The notes under the pieces are model-generated. The model had not been told where the DNA came from and did not search any database. It saw nothing but the letters and a program-made list of their open reading frames with translations. From Acidimicrobiia bacterium (GTDB lineage: Bacteria > Actinomycetota > Acidimicrobiia > IMCC26256 > JAENVU01): a stretch of DNA of 55,915 nt. Shown here one piece after another: positions 43,580 to 51,791 of this stretch (position 1 is its first letter; every line of letters begins with the position of its first letter). A program made the position numbers and the translations under genes. The stretch covers positions 1-55,915 of the forward strand of contig JANYJV010000020.1 in the NCBI GenBank assembly GCA_025361725.1, given 5' to 3'.

Positions 43580-44458
43580 GGTGTCGATGAGGGCGCGGCC
43601 ACCGCGGTCCTCGAGGATCATGCGGGCGACGAGGGTGCCGAGGCGATCGGGGTCGGTGTCCGAGCTGTTCGCACGGAGCATCGTGGTGCCGTCCAGCGAG
43701 GCAAGGAGCGCCTCGAGATGCACACCCGCAGCGTCGACGGTGGCGTAGGCCGCGCACGGCATTGTGCACCCGCCACCCAACGCACGCAGGAACGCTCGCT
43801 CGGCGGTGAGCGCGGCGCGGGCGTCGCTGTCGTCGATACCGGCCAACACTTCCAACGCAGCTTCATCATCGATCCGGCACTCGACCGCAAGCGCGCCTTG
43901 CCCGATCATCGGCAACATCACATCCACTTCCAAGATCTCGGCGATGTGCTCGGTGAGCCCGAGCCGTTCCAAGGGTGCCAGCGCCACCACGACGGCATCG
44001 AAATCGGTGGCGCGCCGGACCCGCGTCCCGACGTTGCCGCGGAGTTCGCCGAACTGCAGGTCAGGTCGGACTGCGGCCAACTGCGCCCGGCGTCGCACCG
44101 CACCAGTGCCGATGATGCCGCCCTCAGGAATCGCGGCGAGCCGCGCGCCCACCATCGCATCACGGACATCAGCGCGTTCGGGCACGGCGCCGATCACCAG
44201 ACCATCGGCGGTGATCGCCGGGAGATCCTTGGCCGAGTGCACCGCGATGTCCGCCTCGCCGCGCAACACCGCCTCTTGCACTTCTTTCACGAACACGCCG
44301 GTACCGCCGATCTCGTGAATCGCGCTCACCCGATCGCGATCACCTTGGGTGCTCACCACAACGAGTTCGGCCGCGCCACCGAGCCGATCGCCAACTCGCT
44401 CGGCTTGCCAACGCGCCAGTGCACTCCCACGCGTGGCAATGCGAACGGTTCCGTTCAT
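43565..44458 (-). CDS. hemC: Hydroxymethylbilane synthase (porphobilinogen deaminase)
   Basis: Polymerises four porphobilinogens into hydroxymethylbilane; 297 residues. IATRGSALARWQAERVGDRL opens the protein, SAKDLP and the Arg-rich GTGAVRRRAQL follow, and LGGGC at C231 is the attachment site of the dipyrromethane cofactor. ATG overlaps the hemA stop as ATGA. Confidence 0.97.
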   Translation of the reverse strand: MNGTVRIATRGSALARWQAERVGDRLGGAAELVVVSTQGDRDRVSAIHEIGGTGVFVKEVQEAVLRGEADIAVHSAKDLPAITADGLVIGAVPERADVRDAMVGARLAAIPEGGIIGTGAVRRRAQLAAVRPDLQFGELRGNVGTRVRRATDFDAVVVALAPLERLGLTEHIAEILEVDVMLPMIGQGALAVECRIDDEAALEVLAGIDDSDARAALTAERAFLRALGGGCTMPCAAYATVDAAGVHLEALLASLDGTTMLRANSSDTDPDRLGTLVARMILEDRGGRALIDTGATS

Positions 44459-45729
44459 TCCTCGGGTTCGCGAATGTCGAAGAGCGATGAGAGCGCATCC
44501 GAGTACAGCTCACCTCGCGCCGTGCCGGCGGCTTCTTTCAACCGGACCGTCGGCTCGTGGAGCAGCTTGTTGATGATCCCGTGAGTGAGCGCGTCCACGG
44601 TATTGCGGGCTTCTTCGTCCAACGCCCCGAGCTTGGTGCGGAAACGTAGAAGCTCGGATCGGCGAACCGCCTCGGCGCGGTCACGCAAGCTGGTCACGAG
44701 CGGTGCGACTTCGCGTGCGGCGCGATCGGTCTGGAACCGTTCGAGCTCTTCACCGATGATCTCGCGCACGGTGTCCACCTCGCGCCGACGCTCGTCCATC
44801 GCGGCTTCGGTCAACTGGTGGAGGTCGTCGACGTCGTGGAGGGTCACGCCCGGGATCTGCGCGGCGCCGGGGTCGACGTCACGCGGAACCGCGACGTCCA
44901 CGATGAGCAGCGGCACCCCGCCCCGCCGTTCCATCACGGCCTCGACATCCGCGCGCTCGACGTGGACTTCGGTGGAATCGGTCGCGGTCAGCAGGACGTC
45001 GACGCTGGTGAGCACGTCCTGCAACTCACCGAGTGGCACCGCCCGACCCCCGAGGCGTTCGGCGAGCGCGACCGCACGCGCGTGCGTCCGGTTGGCCACC
45101 ACCACTTCGCCGACGCCGGCGGCGATGAGCGCGCGCCCGAGACCTTCGGCCACATCACCGGCACCGAGGATCAACACCGAACGACCGCGCAGTGAGAACA
45201 TCGTGCGTTCCGCAAGTGCGACTGCGGCCGACGACACGGACAAGGCTCGCCGACCGATCGCGGTATCGGTACGGACTCGCTTGCCGAGTTCGATGGCGTG
45301 GCGGAAGACCCGGGCCATCGCCTGGCCCGACGCGCCCTCGGCCTCGGCGAGCTGCCAGGCACTGCGTACTTGGCCGAGGATCTCGTCCTCACCCACGATC
45401 ATCGAGTCCAACCCGGCGGCGACGCCGAAGAGATGACTCACCGCGCTGTCGTCGTAATAGGTGTAGAGGTGCTCGGAGAAATCTTCGGGCGGCGCACTGC
45501 CCTGCTCCGAGAGGAACTCGAGCACGTCCGAGACGGCCGAATGGAACTTGGTGGACCGGGCGTAGATCTCGGTGCGGTTACAGGTGGAAAGCAAGACCAC
45601 TTCCGCGAGGTGTTCGCGCCCGGACAAATCGTGAAGCGCCTTGACCATGCGCGACGACGGGACCGCGACGCGTTCGCGCAGCTCGACCGGTGCAGTGCGG
45701 TGGTTGAGTCCCACGACGATCACAGACAC
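44455..45729 (-). CDS. hemA: Glutamyl-tRNA reductase
   Basis: First committed enzyme of the C5 pathway, reducing glutamyl-tRNA to glutamate-1-semialdehyde with NADPH; 424 residues. GLNHRTAPVELRERVAV and the catalytic Cys50 in LLSTCNRTEIYA identify it; the NADPH domain has LILGAGDVAEGLGRALIAAG, and a C-terminal helical dimerisation domain follows. The start is GTG at 45729, overlapping the previous gene by 10 nt. Confidence 0.97.
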   Translation of the reverse strand: MSVIVVGLNHRTAPVELRERVAVPSSRMVKALHDLSGREHLAEVVLLSTCNRTEIYARSTKFHSAVSDVLEFLSEQGSAPPEDFSEHLYTYYDDSAVSHLFGVAAGLDSMIVGEDEILGQVRSAWQLAEAEGASGQAMARVFRHAIELGKRVRTDTAIGRRALSVSSAAVALAERTMFSLRGRSVLILGAGDVAEGLGRALIAAGVGEVVVANRTHARAVALAERLGGRAVPLGELQDVLTSVDVLLTATDSTEVHVERADVEAVMERRGGVPLLIVDVAVPRDVDPGAAQIPGVTLHDVDDLHQLTEAAMDERRREVDTVREIIGEELERFQTDRAAREVAPLVTSLRDRAEAVRRSELLRFRTKLGALDEEARNTVDALTHGIINKLLHEPTVRLKEAAGTARGELYSDALSSLFDIREPEE

Positions 45730-46352
45730 GAGCGGAGCAGCTCCCTTGCTTCTTCCTCACGGCCTTCACGAACCAGGTCGAGGATGCCGGAATCGAACGC
45801 TTGTCGCCAATCGGCGTCTTCGCTGGAACGCCCGGAGGACCGAATCGCTTCCCGGGCCTCAGACAGCAGTTCGAGAAGGCGTTCGTATTCCGGACCCATC
45901 TCGGAGCCGACGTGCGCTTTCAGGAAGGTGGCCAGCGCCGGACTCCGCCCGTTCGTACCGATCGTGACCACGATGTCGCCTTGGCGCACCACCGACATCA
46001 GGGTGAACGAGCAGTTCGCGGGGTCGTCGGCCGAGTTCGCCCAGACCCTTCGGGCTTCGGCGGCGTCGAAGACCGCTTGGTTCACGGCGGCGTCGGCGGT
46101 GGCAGTGAAGGCGAGCCACGCTCCGTCGAGATCAGCCGCGTCGAAGCGACGACGTATCCACGTCAACCGACCGGTGTCCGCCCACGTTCGGATCGTTTCC
46201 ACCGCGTCCGGCGCCACCACCACAACCTCTGCGCCCGCCTCGAGCAGCGCTTCGAGTTTGCGGGCCGCAATCCGTCCGGCCCCGACCATGACACACCGGC
46301 GGCCCGCAACGAGGAAGTTCGCCGGATACCCGACCAAGGGTTTGCGACTCAC
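45720..46352 (-). CDS. Precorrin-2 dehydrogenase / sirohydrochlorin ferrochelatase (CysG N-terminal type)
   Basis: 210 residues. It oxidises precorrin-2 to sirohydrochlorin with NAD+ and may insert iron, leading to siroheme. The Rossmann motif VMVGAGRIAARKLEALL is at the N-terminus, followed by the family motifs FTATADAAVNQAVFDAA and WANSADDPANCSFTLMSVV. The C-terminal ~60 residues are helical. The GTG start overlaps the rex stop as GTGA. In E. coli CysG this domain is fused to the CobA domain; here CobA is fused to HemD instead. Confidence 0.93.
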   Translation of the reverse strand: MSRKPLVGYPANFLVAGRRCVMVGAGRIAARKLEALLEAGAEVVVVAPDAVETIRTWADTGRLTWIRRRFDAADLDGAWLAFTATADAAVNQAVFDAAEARRVWANSADDPANCSFTLMSVVRQGDIVVTIGTNGRSPALATFLKAHVGSEMGPEYERLLELLSEAREAIRSSGRSSEDADWRQAFDSGILDLVREGREEEARELLRSCL

Positions 46353-47017
46353 GCAATCCGCTCCTTGATCCGGCGATGCGATTGGTAGAACGAGAGGATC
46401 TGGAGTTCGGTGGCGAGGTCGACCTTGCGCACGGACACACCGTCGGGCACCGCGATGACAGCCGGCGCGAAGTTGAGGATCGACTGCACTCCGGCCGCGA
46501 CCAGCTCGTCCGCCACATCTTGGGCGGCGCTCGCCGGCGTCGCGATGATGCCGATGGTGATGCCGCGGGTTCGCACGATCTCGCCCAGGTCGGCCAGTGC
46601 TCCCACCGCCAGGTCGTTGACCCGCATGCCGACCTTGGCCGGGTCCGCGTCGACCAGCGCGAGCACCCGGAAGCCTCGATCGGTGAGACCCGCGTAGTTG
46701 GCGAGCGCATGGCCGAGGTTGCCGACGCCCACAATCGCCACCGGCCAGTCGTGGGTCAGCCCGAGCTCGCGAGAGATGCGGTCGAGGAGGAACGCCACTT
46801 CGTAACCCACCCCCCGCGTGCCGTAGGAGCCGAGATACGAGAGGTCCTTGCGCACTTGTGCCGCGTTCACCCCAGCCATGGTCGCGAGCCGCTCCGACGA
46901 GACCGTTTCCACGCCGTCGTCGGTGATTTCTACCAGGGCGCGGTAATAGATCGGCAGGCGCGCAACTGCGGCGCCGGGGATCTTTCGTGCGTTGCTCGAC
47001 GTGCCCGCTCGCTGCAC
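46349..47017 (-). CDS. rex: Redox-sensing transcriptional repressor Rex
   Basis: 222 residues. An N-terminal winged helix contains IPGAAVARLPIYYRALVEI, SSERLATMAGVNAAQVRKDL and SYLGSYGTRGVGY; the C-terminal NADH-binding domain has VAIVGVGNLGHALANYAG and ends with the domain-swapped helix SFYQSHRRIKERIA. Rex represses respiratory and heme genes until NADH rises relative to NAD+. The start is GTG at 47017; the longer open frame upstream is not conserved. First gene of the tetrapyrrole operon, as in Streptomyces (rex-hemACD), with a candidate operator about 70 bp upstream. Confidence 0.96.
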   Translation of the reverse strand: MQRAGTSSNARKIPGAAVARLPIYYRALVEITDDGVETVSSERLATMAGVNAAQVRKDLSYLGSYGTRGVGYEVAFLLDRISRELGLTHDWPVAIVGVGNLGHALANYAGLTDRGFRVLALVDADPAKVGMRVNDLAVGALADLGEIVRTRGITIGIIATPASAAQDVADELVAAGVQSILNFAPAVIAVPDGVSVRKVDLATELQILSFYQSHRRIKERIA

Positions 47018-47085
47018 CAAATGAGGCCTACTCGGATACGCCCGGACGTCACCGTCGGGCTCGGATCGGCCACGGTACACCCGCC

Positions 47086-47103
47086 TCGTGCAGTTCTTCA
47101 CAA
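47086..47103. promoter_or_regulatory. Candidate Rex operator
   Basis: The plus strand reads TCGTGCA-GTTC-TTCACAA, against the known Rex consensus TTGTGAA-N4-TTCACAA: one half-site perfect, the other 5 of 7. It lies 69-86 bp before the rex start and about 100 bp before the divergent membrane protein gene, so autoregulation is likely. Confidence 0.6.
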
Positions 47104-47191
47104 GCGGGCGTGGGCAACGATCACCCGGGTTGTGGACCGCCCCGCCGGGTGCCGGGCCCAACTCGGTGAAGCCCCCAACGGGGTCGGGGCC

Positions 47192-47197
47192 TACGCT
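47192..47197 (+). promoter_or_regulatory. Near-leaderless -10 box TACGCT
   Basis: TACGCT ends 9 nt before the ATG of the membrane protein at 47207; there is no ribosome-binding site. Transcription would begin at or within two bases of the start codon. Confidence 0.4.
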
Positions 47198-47206
47198 CGC
47201 CCCGCC

Positions 47207-47920
47207 ATGGTCGTCGGGCTCGCCTTCATCGCCACCGCCGTGGCGACCCTGTTCGCTCAGGCGACCCTCGTGCGTATGACGAGACTCCACCGCCCCCAGG
47301 ACCGGGCGTGGACGATCGCCCTGGCATTCGTAGCGCTGGCGTCCGCGGCGCTCGCCACCGGGGCCTCGACGGGCTGGGACAACGGCACGTTTCGGGTGTT
47401 CTATTTGCTCGGCGCCATCGTCTCGGTGCCGTGGCTCGCCCTCGGCTCGCTCTACTTGCTCATGCCGATCGCCATGGCGAGGCGAGTCGAAGGAGTGCTG
47501 GTGCTCTTCAGCGGGCTCGCGACCGGCGTCATGCTCGCCGCGCCCATGCATCCCGTCCACGGCACCGCCATCCCGGTCGGGAAGCACGCCTTTGGGGTCT
47601 TGCCTCGGGTGCTGGCGGGTGTTGGCAACGGGCTCGGCGCGACGGTGATCATCGTCGGCGCGCTGATCTCGGCGTGGCGATACGGGCGTGATCGGACCGA
47701 ATCGGGGAACGCGCGCCGGGCCGGGGCCAACGTCTTGATCGCCCTCGGCACGATCGTGCTCTCGAGCGGTGGCCTCATTCAGGGGATTGCCGGCAAGGAC
47801 GGTGCCTTCGTGGTCTCACTCGCCGTCGGGATCACGGTGATCTACGTCGGTTTCCTGGTCGCGGCGTCCACGCCGAGCGGCCGAGGCTCACCCGTTGGAG
47901 TACCGACCGAGGTCCCGTGA
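47207..47920 (+). CDS. Polytopic membrane protein, function unknown
   Basis: 237 residues with about seven hydrophobic helices and short loops (for example VVGLAFIATAVATLFAQATL and FYLLGAIVSVPWLALGSLYL). No catalytic motif stands out. The loop APMHPVHGTAIPVGKHAFG carries two His residues. It is divergent from rex and shares the Rex operator region, so it may be controlled by redox state. Its TGA abuts the stop of the next, convergent gene with no base between. Confidence 0.7.
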   Translation: MVVGLAFIATAVATLFAQATLVRMTRLHRPQDRAWTIALAFVALASAALATGASTGWDNGTFRVFYLLGAIVSVPWLALGSLYLLMPIAMARRVEGVLVLFSGLATGVMLAAPMHPVHGTAIPVGKHAFGVLPRVLAGVGNGLGATVIIVGALISAWRYGRDRTESGNARRAGANVLIALGTIVLSSGGLIQGIAGKDGAFVVSLAVGITVIYVGFLVAASTPSGRGSPVGVPTEVP

Positions 47921-49453
47921 TCAGGCCGGTTCCGAGAGGACGCGCCGAACGACCTTGCCGGCCTGGTTCCGGGGCAACTCGTCCATCAACGTGAGGCTGC
48001 TCGGGACCTTGTAGCGAGCCAACCGGCTGGCCACGTGATCGCGCAGTGACGCCAACGTCGGGGTGTGCCCGGCCGCCGGCACGACGAAGGCGGCGATCGC
48101 CTCACCCGTGCGGTCATTGGGAACTCCGATGACCGCGGCATCGGTCACGTCCGGGTGCTCGATGAGCACGTCTTCGACCTCGGCGGGGTAGACGTTGAAG
48201 CCCGAGACGATGATCAGGTCCTTCATCCGGTCGACCAGACTCAAGAAGCCTTGATCGTCCGAGACTGCGACGTCACCGGTGTGCAACCAACCGTCGGCCA
48301 ATACCCGCGCGGTTGCCTCGGGATCGTCCCAGTACCCCACGAACACATTGGGCCCGCGCACCCAGATCTCGCCGGGGTCACCGACTGGGACCTCACCGCC
48401 GTCCGGACCCACCAGCCGAACTTCGACGCCGGGGATGGGTGGTCCGATCGAACCCCAACGAGGGCTGCGATCCACCGCCGTCGTCGCGACGATCGGCGCG
48501 GCCTCCGTCAGGCCGTACCCCTCGGCGATGGTCACGCCGAACCGGTCGCGGAATCGGACACCGACGGACTCAGGAAGTTCCGCCGCGCCGGACACCGCCA
48601 AGCGGGTCGAACGAAACGAGTCGGCCGGTGCCTCATCCTCCGAGAGCGTGAGGAAGCTCGCGAACATCCCCGGGACGCCAGCCACGATCGTGGCGCCTTC
48701 GCCGCGGATCAGCTCGACCGCGCGCGCCGCGTCGAACTGGCGGAGGAGCACGGACCGGACCCCGCCGGCGAGCGCAACGCCGAGCGCAACGTTCAGCCCG
48801 AAGACGTGGAAGAACGGCAAGGTCGCCAGCCCGACGTCCTCGGGGCCGACCGAGAGGCCGGGGTGCGACTGCACCTGACCGATGTTCGCCGTTAGGTTGC
48901 CGTGGGTGAGCATGGCTGCCCGCGGCGCGCCCGCAGTTCCGGAGGTGAACAGGAGCACGGCCAGCTCGGCATCGTCACGTTCCACCTCGACCGCCATCGG
49001 CGGCCGATCCGGCAACGAAGCGCTGGCGATCGCACCCGGCAGCTCCAAGAGGTGATCCACCCCGGACCCACAGACGAGGACCTTCGCGCCGACCCGCTCG
49101 ACCTCGGTGGCGTGGGCGGCGACGGGCGCGAGCGGGTTCAACGGCACCGCTACCGCGCCGCTCCACAGCGCGCCCAGGTAGGCGGCGACGAAACTTGTAT
49201 CGTTCGCCGCTGCGATCGCGACACGATCTCCCGGCTCGACACCCAGTGACTCGAGGCTCGCTGCGGTCCGCGCGGCCAGCACTTCGAGCTCGGAAAAGCT
49301 CAAGGTGATCTCGCCGTCGACGATTGCGGGCGCGTCCGGCCGTAGCTCGGCGTGACGCAAGAGAGTGGAGACCAGATTCACGGGCCGAGAGTCTGTCAGG
49401 TCCGTCCACCCACCGTTTGCGGGATCCCAGCCCGGAAATTCTCGGAGCGGCAC
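47921..49453 (-). CDS. AMP-dependent acyl-CoA synthetase (long-chain fatty acid CoA ligase type)
   Basis: 510 residues. Adenylate-forming motifs are LLFTSGTAGAPRAAMLTH (P-loop), YGLTEAAP, GWLHTGDVAVSDDQGFL and DRMKDLIIVSGFNVYPAE, and the catalytic Lys region near the C-terminus is ELPRNQAGKVVRRVL. It activates a carboxylic acid to acyl-AMP and then acyl-CoA. Substrate cannot be decided from sequence. The start is GTG at 49453, divergent from the CAP-domain gene. Confidence 0.92.
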   Translation of the reverse strand: MPLREFPGWDPANGGWTDLTDSRPVNLVSTLLRHAELRPDAPAIVDGEITLSFSELEVLAARTAASLESLGVEPGDRVAIAAANDTSFVAAYLGALWSGAVAVPLNPLAPVAAHATEVERVGAKVLVCGSGVDHLLELPGAIASASLPDRPPMAVEVERDDAELAVLLFTSGTAGAPRAAMLTHGNLTANIGQVQSHPGLSVGPEDVGLATLPFFHVFGLNVALGVALAGGVRSVLLRQFDAARAVELIRGEGATIVAGVPGMFASFLTLSEDEAPADSFRSTRLAVSGAAELPESVGVRFRDRFGVTIAEGYGLTEAAPIVATTAVDRSPRWGSIGPPIPGVEVRLVGPDGGEVPVGDPGEIWVRGPNVFVGYWDDPEATARVLADGWLHTGDVAVSDDQGFLSLVDRMKDLIIVSGFNVYPAEVEDVLIEHPDVTDAAVIGVPNDRTGEAIAAFVVPAAGHTPTLASLRDHVASRLARYKVPSSLTLMDELPRNQAGKVVRRVLSEPA

Positions 49454-49531
49454 TCAAGTCTTTCCGCCCGTCCGCCGATGACTGGATTCGAACATGACAG
49501 GAACCAAAACGGGGCGGAATGGGAGGCACCG

Positions 49532-50212
49532 ATGCATTTCCGAAAGGTAGTCAGCGGCTTCGCCGTTGTCATCGCAGCCACGGGTGGACTGTGGATCTCG
49601 TCGGCACCGGCGAGCGCCACCGCCGACTCCGGCGCCGCGGCTGACTTCGTCGGGCGTACGAATGGACTCCGAGCCTCGCTGGGGCTCGGCGGTCTGAACA
49701 CCAATGGCACTCTCGTCGCCAAGGCCCAGCAATGGGCCGAGCACATGGCGGCGGTCGGTGACATCAGCCACTCGAACCTTGCCGATGGCGCGCCCGGAGA
49801 ATGGACGCGACTCGGCGAGAACGTCGGGCGCGGACCCAGCGTGGAGGCCATCCACAACGCGCTCGTCGCATCACCCGATCACTACAAAAATCTCACCGAT
49901 CCGGGGTGCCGGTATGTGGGTGTGGGCGTAGTGAATGCCAACGGGACGTTCTACGTCTCCGAGGTATTCATGGAATCAGCCTCCCAGCCCGCCCCAAGCA
50001 CGTCCGCACCTGCGGCCGCCACCCCGTCGCCGGGGGAGCCGCGGTCGGCGCCACGAGCGCCGGCCGCGGTCCCGGTACCTCCGCCCAACCCGCTCGAGGG
50101 TGTCCCCGTGGGATTCCGGTTCTCGATCGAATCGGTCCATCGGGCCGCCGTGATCAAGCTCCGGGCCGGGGCCGGCTGGCTCTACATGCAGGGCCCGTTC
50201 CAGATCTTCTGA
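49532..50212 (+). CDS. Secreted CAP/SCP-domain protein
   Basis: 226 residues. A signal peptide (KVVSGFAVVIAATGGLW...APASA, cleavage near residue 29) is followed by a CAP domain of ~125 residues with NGLRASLGLGGLNTNGTLVA, ISHSNLADG, LGENVGRG and YVGVGVVNANGTFYVSEVF, matching bacterial YkwD-like proteins. Then comes a Pro/Ala/Ser-rich linker and a short C-terminal segment. ATG at 49532 has GGGAGG 6 nt upstream. The function of bacterial CAP proteins is mostly unknown. Confidence 0.9.
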   Translation: MHFRKVVSGFAVVIAATGGLWISSAPASATADSGAAADFVGRTNGLRASLGLGGLNTNGTLVAKAQQWAEHMAAVGDISHSNLADGAPGEWTRLGENVGRGPSVEAIHNALVASPDHYKNLTDPGCRYVGVGVVNANGTFYVSEVFMESASQPAPSTSAPAAATPSPGEPRSAPRAPAAVPVPPPNPLEGVPVGFRFSIESVHRAAVIKLRAGAGWLYMQGPFQIF

Positions 50213-50331
50213 TCGCTCGTGCCGAACTCGGCCGATCGGTCGAGCGTGCCGGTAGGATTTTGTCATCCGCCGGCCCGCTTCGCTCCGAACCCCTCATGTG
50301 AATCGCGAACGAGCGCTCCGAGCGCGCCCTG

Positions 50332-50937
50332 ATGGTCGCTGAACTCCGGCGGGATCGTCGGCTCGACGAACTCGACGACGCCGCGCTGGTTGGGGAGATC
50401 CGCGCCCGGCGCCCCGAAGCCGTCGACATCCTGTGGCGCCGCCACTCGAGCGCCATCCTCGGCGTTGCTCGCCGCGTCACCGGGAATGCGCCGCTCGCCG
50501 AAGAGGTACTCCAAGAGGTGTTCCTCCGCCTGTGGCGAGCTCCCGAACGATTCGACTCGACGCGCGGCGCACTTCGATCCTTCCTCCTCATGGAGGCCAA
50601 CGGCCGCTCGATCGACGCGATTCGCAGTGACGTCTCGCGTCGTGGACTCGAGACCCGGACCGCACGCAGCGACCGGACCGCCTCCGACCCAGTGGCCGCC
50701 GAGGTCTGGGACGGGTCGGTGGCCGATCATCTCCGTGAAGCACTCGATCAACTTCCCGACGGCGAACGGGAAGCCATCGAACTCGCGTACTACGGCCATC
50801 ACCCGTACAAGGACGTCGCCACGATTCTCGGCGTTCCGGAAGGAACCGTGAAGAGCAGAATCCGCGCGGGCCTCGCGCGCATGCGCGACCGGCTCGTCGC
50901 CGTCGATCTCGGGGAGCAGCAGTGGACGAACGATTGA
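50332..50937 (+). CDS. ECF-family RNA polymerase sigma factor (SigK-like)
   Basis: 201 residues. Region 2 appears as LWRRHSSAILGVARRVTG followed by AEEVLQEVFLRLWRAPERF, and region 4 as LPDGEREAIELAYYGHHPYK followed by VATILGVPEGTVKSRIRAGL. The next gene is an RskA-type anti-sigma factor that overlaps it by 16 nt, the common pairing for SigK/SigL-like factors. No Shine-Dalgarno sequence is obvious at ATG 50332. TAGGAT at 50253-50258 is a possible -10 box. Confidence 0.92.
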   Translation: MVAELRRDRRLDELDDAALVGEIRARRPEAVDILWRRHSSAILGVARRVTGNAPLAEEVLQEVFLRLWRAPERFDSTRGALRSFLLMEANGRSIDAIRSDVSRRGLETRTARSDRTASDPVAAEVWDGSVADHLREALDQLPDGEREAIELAYYGHHPYKDVATILGVPEGTVKSRIRAGLARMRDRLVAVDLGEQQWTND

Positions 50938-51656
50938 CCCCCGACGAACTCCGTGAACTCCTCGGCGCCTTTGCCCTCGGTGCCGTCGGGCCCGGCGAGC
51001 ACGAGCAAGTTGAAGCGTTCGTCCTCGACGACCGCGACGCGCGCAGCGAACTGCATCGACTCGAACATGCCGTCGCCTGGCTGGGTCACGCATCGCCGCG
51101 TCCGAGCGAAGCGTCCTGGGACGCAGTGCAGCGAGAGATCGCGGCCGATTTCGAGGTCGAACGCATGGTCGAGCGCACGGGCACCACGGCTGCGCCCGCT
51201 CACGCGATGGCGCCGATCGCTGACCTCGCCGCGCATCGGAGTCGGCGCAACTGGCGCCAGATCGTCGCAGTGGCGGCCGCGTCCATCGTGCTGCTCGGTA
51301 CCGCGATCGGCGTCGCCAACGTGATCCTCGAGGACTCGAAGAACCCCCCGGGTCGAGCGGTCGCGCTGCGCTCGCCCGATGGCAGAATTCCGATCCGAAT
51401 CACCCTGGACCGCAACGGGTCCGGTTCGGTGCGGTCCTCGGAGCTGCCCCCCGCCCTCGCCGGCCACGTCTATCAACTCTGGGCCCAATCTTCGGCGACT
51501 GCACCGATGCATTCGGCCGGGCTGCTCGGCCGATCTCCGAAGGGTCACCACCTGCGGGTTCCCGCAGGAAGCTTCCGCATCGCAGTCAGCGTGGAGCCCG
51601 ATGGTGGCAGCACGGAGCCGACCACCGATCCAGTTGCGGTCAGCGGAACGCTCTGA
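50922..51656 (+). CDS. Membrane anti-sigma factor (RskA family)
   Basis: 244 residues. The N-terminal anti-sigma domain starts DERLTPDELRELLGAFALGA and is followed by one membrane helix at about residues 110-130 (IVAVAAASIVLLGTAIGVAN). The extracytoplasmic domain (HVYQLWAQ, PAGSFRIAVSVEPDGGSTEP) matches the C-terminal RskA domain. It would hold the sigma factor at the membrane until regulated proteolysis. The start is GTG with GGGGAG upstream, inside the end of the sigma gene. Confidence 0.92.
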   Translation: MDERLTPDELRELLGAFALGAVGPGEHEQVEAFVLDDRDARSELHRLEHAVAWLGHASPRPSEASWDAVQREIAADFEVERMVERTGTTAAPAHAMAPIADLAAHRSRRNWRQIVAVAAASIVLLGTAIGVANVILEDSKNPPGRAVALRSPDGRIPIRITLDRNGSGSVRSSELPPALAGHVYQLWAQSSATAPMHSAGLLGRSPKGHHLRVPAGSFRIAVSVEPDGGSTEPTTDPVAVSGTL

Positions 51657-51698
51657 CCCGGCATCTGCCTGACCCGTCGGCCAACGTTGGTACGGCCG

Positions 51699-51791
51699 CT
51701 ACGGGTTGAGGTGCACCACGAACTGCAAGAACCCCGCGGCGAGGATCAATACCAAGAGCGCAACGATGGCGATGGTGGTCCCTTGTCTCAT
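51699..51791 (-). CDS. 30-residue single-helix membrane peptide
   Basis: Reads MRQGTTIAIVALLVLILAAG followed by FLQFVVHLNP and a stop. The peptide is one membrane helix with a basic N-terminus. Its ATG overlaps the SAM hydrolase stop as ATGA, and AGGAGG lies 6 nt upstream, an ideal ribosome-binding site. These features make it a likely real small protein; function unknown. Confidence 0.65.
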   Translation of the reverse strand: MRQGTTIAIVALLVLILAAGFLQFVVHLNP

